Of a DNA stretch of 8,663 nt, positions 7,001-8,663 are shown one piece after another. Within the stretch, counting starts at the first letter, position 1. Each line of letters begins with the position of its first letter. The position numbers and the translations under genes were made by a program. The notes beneath the pieces were generated by a model. That model had not been told where the DNA came from and made no database searches. It saw only the letters and a list, made by a program, of their open reading frames with translations. This DNA is from Paracoccaceae bacterium (GTDB lineage Bacteria; Pseudomonadota; Alphaproteobacteria; Rhodobacterales; Rhodobacteraceae). The stretch is taken from assembly GCA_026997055.1 (NCBI GenBank), contig JALWJU010000651.1, positions 1 to 8,663 of the forward strand, read 5' to 3'.

Positions 7001-7219
7001 AACAGGATCAAACGTGTTCAACGGCTGTCACCGAGCAACAGCGTCCTGTATCTGGTCGGTGTGAATGATGCGGGCGACTACCAGAAACGCCACACGGACA
7101 AAGATGATCCGTTTCGTTGGGATTTCGCCAACGTAAGCAAACTGAAGGCCCGCCGCGCCCGCCGGGTGCGGATCGACGAAACGGGCCGGGTGCGGACCAT
7201 CCCGCACGGGAAAACCTGA
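4034..7219 (+). CDS. cas9: CRISPR-associated endonuclease Cas9, type II-C
   Basis: This 1061-aa RNA-guided nuclease cleaves both strands of DNA matched by the crRNA. Domains in order: RuvC-I FAFDLGSGSLGW with Asp7; Arg-rich bridge helix (about 50-77); recognition lobe (about 80-500); RuvC-II VVIEATRD with Glu521; HNH from about Cys588 with VEIDHILP (Asp608, His609) and AANRIKG (Asn632); RuvC-III HHALDAAV (His747, Asp750); then WED and PAM-interacting regions from about 816. The H609-N632 and H747-D750 spacings equal those of SpCas9 H840-N863 and H983-D986, so both nuclease sites look active. Compact length, RVR-type C-terminus and lack of csn2 or cas4 indicate II-C. The ATG at 4034 follows AAGAGGG by 4 nt; an in-frame TTG at 4019 lies before that site and is rejected. 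The PAM cannot be read from sequence. Confidence 0.98.
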   Translation: MYRFAFDLGSGSLGWAVFELDERHSPTRLVDMGVRIFPTGRDPASKESNAAGRRQPRQQRRKIDRRKRRRQRLEGQLVAAGLMPAREEGAGRDEFFAIDPYCARARAARGECSPHELGRAIWHISKHRGFKSNRKTDRANEEESGKIAPAAARLREQLAQEGAPTYGVWLARRHLAGEAVRIHLGNDKAYDFYPTRQMLEDEFDRIWRVQARHHELSGEARDAIRDTLFFQRPLKPVRPGRCTFFPDDYRLPKWHPLAQEFLILQQLNALRILGEGGERALDLTARDLLARHLMAGNKLTWKGLRRLLKLPSDSEINLERGGLKELACNQTAARLVIGTKNKPGPLLEIWHRLDPRRQLILIRILAVTASPERARTRLENWAGLERETAEAVEKVSLPDGHIMLGERAARAIVQVMREEVIVYSDAVRTASERGQFGEGVVLHHSDLRAEGDPGLDRLPRYNELPALRHMIGTGTGAPEDPPDIRFGRISNPTVHIALGQFRRVMNALIDRYGKPAQVVIEATRDMARSARELTEIERTIRQNTKRNDAWRKELEEQGILAPGQRIGDRFLRMRLWEELGRTPADRLCPYSGKLIALHQLHSDEVEIDHILPFEDTFDDSPANKIVCFRAANRIKGKRAPGDAWAGEELAAIIDRVKAAPGMERKLWRFLPGALEKWQEDRAFEDRQLHATGHLARVVRAYAEALFPKDGTSNIWMPVGRMTAMMRRRWGIHLPDHNAKTRDDHRHHALDAAVIGVIDRRMIQRLQTYARQIGAEELDRVLPAPPEPFEGYRDQVMERVRRVLASHRPDHSASGRLHEDTAYGLIRDTPENQAARTIGNLVVRKPVIALTAKEIGQVRDEKLREDLLRATEGARGDKKKLSEALAAWSEETGHRRLRIIKPAENARPVCDAQGRPVKWLVPDGIAFMDILEGPDGKWFHHATDIWAAQSGEADDWRDAHPDARFIMRLYKNDTIQLFDLDDEGEPVEGSNRIKRVQRLSPSNSVLYLVGVNDAGDYQKRHTDKDDPFRWDFANVSKLKARRARRVRIDETGRVRTIPHGKT

Positions 7220-7267
7220 AGGGGGCGGAGGCAGATACACAGGCCAACCTGTCGGGCCTCACCTTGC

Positions 7268-7274
7268 AGGAGGT
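7268..7274 (+). promoter_or_regulatory. Strong ribosome binding site of cas1
   Basis: AGGAGGT lies 4 nt before the ATG at 7279. It decides the cas1 start: the frame is open upstream into the cas9 3' end (from 7117), but those codons are cas9 overlap and have no such site. This is the strongest ribosome site in the operon. Confidence 0.85.
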
Positions 7275-7278
7275 CACA

Positions 7279-8193
7279 ATGGTTGGACAGATACTGGAAC
7301 TCACCCGCACGGGGCTCGCGGTGCACAAGCGTCGCGGCTTTCTGGCCGTCGATGCCGAAGGGCGGGAGGCCGGCCGCCTCGGGCTCGACGACATCGAGGC
7401 GGTCCTTGCCGCAAGCCCCGGCGTCATGTGGTCGAACACCGCGCTTGCCGAACTGGCGGCGCGCGCGGTCCCGGTGATGATCCTGGGCGGCAACTTCACC
7501 CCCGTCGCCGTGGTGCTGCCGCTTGCGGGCCACCACGCCCAAGGCGAACGTTTCCGCGCCCAGGCCGCCGCATCCCGCCCGCTGCGCAAACAGGCCTGGG
7601 CCGCCATGGTGCGCCACAAAATCGCCGCCCAGGCCGAGGCGCTCGACCGCATCGGCGCCCCCTCCGAGCGCCTGCGCCGGCTGATGACGGCCGTGCGCTC
7701 GGGCGATCCCGACAACCGCGAGGCCCAGGCCGCGCAGGCCTACTGGCCGCTTCTCATGGGCAAGGGCTTTCGCCGCGACCGCGAGGCCGAAGGCGCCAAT
7801 GCGCTGCTCAATTACGGCTACGCGGTGCTGCGCGCCGCCACCGCGCGCGCCATCGTCGCCGCCGGGCTGCATCCCTCGCTCTCGCTGCATCACCGCTCGG
7901 GCGGTGATGCGCTGGCGCTGGCCGACGACCTGATGGAGCCCTTCCGGCCGACCATCGACCTGACGGTGCACAGGCTGACCGGCGAGGGGGTCAGTCGCGT
8001 CGAGGAGGCCCGCGAAGAACTGATCGCCTGCCTCGATGCCGATTTTCCCACCAGGAACGGCGCAACGCCGCTCTCGCATGTCCTGCTCTACCTCGCCCGC
8101 AGCCTCGCATCCTCGTTCGTGGCGGGCAAGCTGCGGCTTGATTTCCCGTCCCGCCCGCTGCCGGACGAAGATGGGAGCACCGCCAATGCCTGA
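7279..8193 (+). CDS. cas1: CRISPR adaptation integrase Cas1 (type II)
   Basis: This 304-aa Cas1 is the metal-dependent integrase that, with Cas2, inserts new spacers at the array. The N-terminal beta domain is followed by the helical catalytic domain. The likely metal ligands are visible: Glu148 in NREAQAAQAYW, His204/His205 in SLHHRSGGD and Glu220 in ADDLMEPFRP. Numbering is nearly the same as Streptococcus pyogenes Cas1 (E149, H205, E220, from memory). ANALLNYGYAVLRAA (173-187) is a family signature. The gene is 59 bp after cas9 with its own strong ribosome site and overlaps cas2 by 8 bp, so the three genes form one operon. The protein appears complete and active. Confidence 0.97.
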   Translation: MVGQILELTRTGLAVHKRRGFLAVDAEGREAGRLGLDDIEAVLAASPGVMWSNTALAELAARAVPVMILGGNFTPVAVVLPLAGHHAQGERFRAQAAASRPLRKQAWAAMVRHKIAAQAEALDRIGAPSERLRRLMTAVRSGDPDNREAQAAQAYWPLLMGKGFRRDREAEGANALLNYGYAVLRAATARAIVAAGLHPSLSLHHRSGGDALALADDLMEPFRPTIDLTVHRLTGEGVSRVEEAREELIACLDADFPTRNGATPLSHVLLYLARSLASSFVAGKLRLDFPSRPLPDEDGSTANA

Positions 8194-8533
8194 ACGCTAC
8201 ACGCAACTGTCGGGGTATCGGATCATGTGGGTCTGGGTTCTTTTCGATCTGCCCGTGGGCACCAAAGCCGAACGCAAGCGTGCCACGCGGTTTCGCAACG
8301 ACCTTCTCGATCTCGGTTTCGAGATGGTCCAGTTTTCGGTATATCTGCGCCATGCTTGGAGCCGGGAGAAAGCCGAATCATATGCACGCCGGGTGGGCGA
8401 GTGTGTCCCGCGCGCAGGCCATGTGCAGGTGCTGTTCTTCACCGACAAGCAATATGCACAGAGCAAGGTCTATCGGGGCCGGTCAAGGCCCGAATCACCT
8501 CGGGAAAAACCGCGCCAGCTGGTGCTTTTCTGA
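8186..8533 (+). CDS. cas2: CRISPR adaptation protein Cas2
   Basis: This 115-aa Cas2 dimerises and bridges two Cas1 dimers in the spacer-integration complex. It has a ferredoxin-like fold with VWVLFDLPVGT (16-26) carrying the conserved Asp21, then ERKRATRFRNDLLDLGF, and a QFSVYLR strand typical of type II Cas2. GHVQVLFFTDKQY follows near 78-90. The chosen ATG overlaps the cas1 end by 8 bp and has GGGAG 8 nt upstream inside cas1; Met14, just before the first strand, is a possible shorter start. The basic tail RPESPREKPRQLVLF is common in the group. No further cas gene follows. Confidence 0.95.
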   Translation: MPERYTQLSGYRIMWVWVLFDLPVGTKAERKRATRFRNDLLDLGFEMVQFSVYLRHAWSREKAESYARRVGECVPRAGHVQVLFFTDKQYAQSKVYRGRSRPESPREKPRQLVLF

Positions 8534-8557
8534 CGGGAATCCGCCCGGATTTTCCCG
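8534..8557 (+). terminator. Possible weak hairpin after cas2
   Basis: CGGGAATCCG and CGGATTTTCCCG can pair with a 2-nt bulge directly after the cas2 stop. There is no T-run after it on the plus strand, so it may only stabilise the cas mRNA 3' end or be a factor-assisted stop. It lies where the cas operon and the oppositely transcribed array converge. Confidence 0.3.
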
Positions 8558-8570
8558 GCGGCATGTCAGG

Positions 8571-8602
8571 AAAAACCCCGCGCAACAATGGGTTGCGCGG
8601 GG
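8571..8602 (-). terminator. Intrinsic terminator of the CRISPR array
   Basis: CCCCGCGCAAC (8576-8586) and GTTGCGCGGGG (8592-8602) form a perfect 11-bp stem with a 5-nt loop. Five A residues at 8571-8575 give TTTTT directly after the stem on the minus strand, and there is no T-run on the plus strand. It therefore ends leftward transcripts. It sits 3 bp after the repeat, so it terminates the pre-crRNA before it runs into cas2. Confidence 0.85.
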
Positions 8603-8605
8603 CGT

Positions 8606-8663
8606 ATCCTAGCAGAAGAAGCGACGCAGCCAAACCCGGACCGCCGATACCTGCACCACGCCG
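8606..8663 (-). CRISPR. Start of a type II-C CRISPR array: one repeat and a partial spacer
   Basis: One 36-bp repeat (8606-8641) and 22 nt of its neighbouring spacer (8642-8663) are inside the window; the array continues beyond it. Only one copy is visible, so the call rests on pairing with the tracrRNA and on position after cas2. Read as crRNA (minus strand) the repeat starts GTCCGGGTTTGG and ends TGCTAGGAT. These edges are chosen because the first GUC pairs with the tracrRNA GAU just before its AAGGC, the end fits the TGCTAnnnT pattern of other II-C repeats, and the length comes to the usual 36. A frame shifted by 6 bp (8600-8635) is possible. TGCTAGGAT resembles an extended -10, as in Neisseria repeats that drive each crRNA separately. 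This copy is the transcription-terminal one. Confidence 0.85.

Noticed and set aside
5813..7021. Minus-strand open frame of 402 codons inside cas9
   Set aside because: It is a shadow of cas9 in the antisense frame that mirrors GC-rich third positions, with no ribosome site or recognisable domain.
7078..8079. Minus-strand open frame of 333 codons over the cas9 end and cas1
   Set aside because: It is antisense to cas1, which carries all catalytic motifs. The frame has no motif of its own.
8600..8635. Alternative 36-bp repeat frame starting GTTTGG on the crRNA strand
   Set aside because: It would overlap the terminator stem and leave the tracrRNA CCCGCGAU unpaired. The 8606-8641 frame pairs to its first base and ends in the TGCTAnnnT pattern. 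Only further repeats can settle it.
8534..8663. A fourth cas gene (csn2 or cas4) after cas2
   Set aside because: The 72 bp between cas2 and the repeat hold only a weak hairpin and the array terminator. This supports type II-C rather than II-A or II-B, although genes elsewhere cannot be excluded.

Overview
This window looks like an accessory defence region from a GC-rich proteobacterium, most likely an alphaproteobacterium. That is inferred from the high-GC cas genes, the compact type II-C Cas9 that resembles alphaproteobacterial relatives in its end motifs, and the II-C layout cas9-cas1-cas2. No taxonomic marker gene is present.

Left part (about 257-2410, all on the minus strand): a type II restriction-modification operon in the order vsr, C5 cytosine methyltransferase, GIY-YIG restriction endonuclease of the R.Eco29kI kind. 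vsr and the methyltransferase overlap by ATGA, and the methyltransferase and endonuclease overlap by 86 bp, so the three are probably co-transcribed and translationally coupled. The predicted target is CCGCGG, by analogy with Eco29kI.

Middle (2411-3887): about 570 bp with no gene I can support, then the first ~64 codons of an FRG-domain gene. This gene is cut by a complete 717-bp IS1595-family (IS1016-like) insertion sequence with perfect 18-bp terminal inverted repeats. The IS has no matching target duplication, and no FRG sequence remains on its other side. Its left flank therefore belongs to a broken gene and its right flank begins just 5 bp before the tracrRNA T-run.

Right part (3888-8663): a complete-looking type II-C CRISPR-Cas module. 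A short tracrRNA is encoded on the minus strand just upstream of cas9, with a near-consensus promoter and an intrinsic terminator. cas9 (1061 aa, all nuclease residues present), cas1 (304 aa) and cas2 (115 aa) follow on the plus strand. After cas2 comes an intrinsic terminator facing left, then the first repeat of a CRISPR array transcribed on the minus strand, towards cas2. The window ends inside the first spacer. The repeat pairs with the tracrRNA anti-repeat over about 30 base pairs, which ties the two ends of the locus together and fixes the strands of both RNAs.

Together the region combines restriction-modification, adaptive CRISPR immunity and a broken FRG gene, joined at an IS. The most useful unexplained points are the tracrRNA segment that can form two exclusive structures, the tracrRNA promoter packed against the cas9 leader, the repeat-like sequence any longer cas9 mRNA would carry, and the IS junction without a target duplication.
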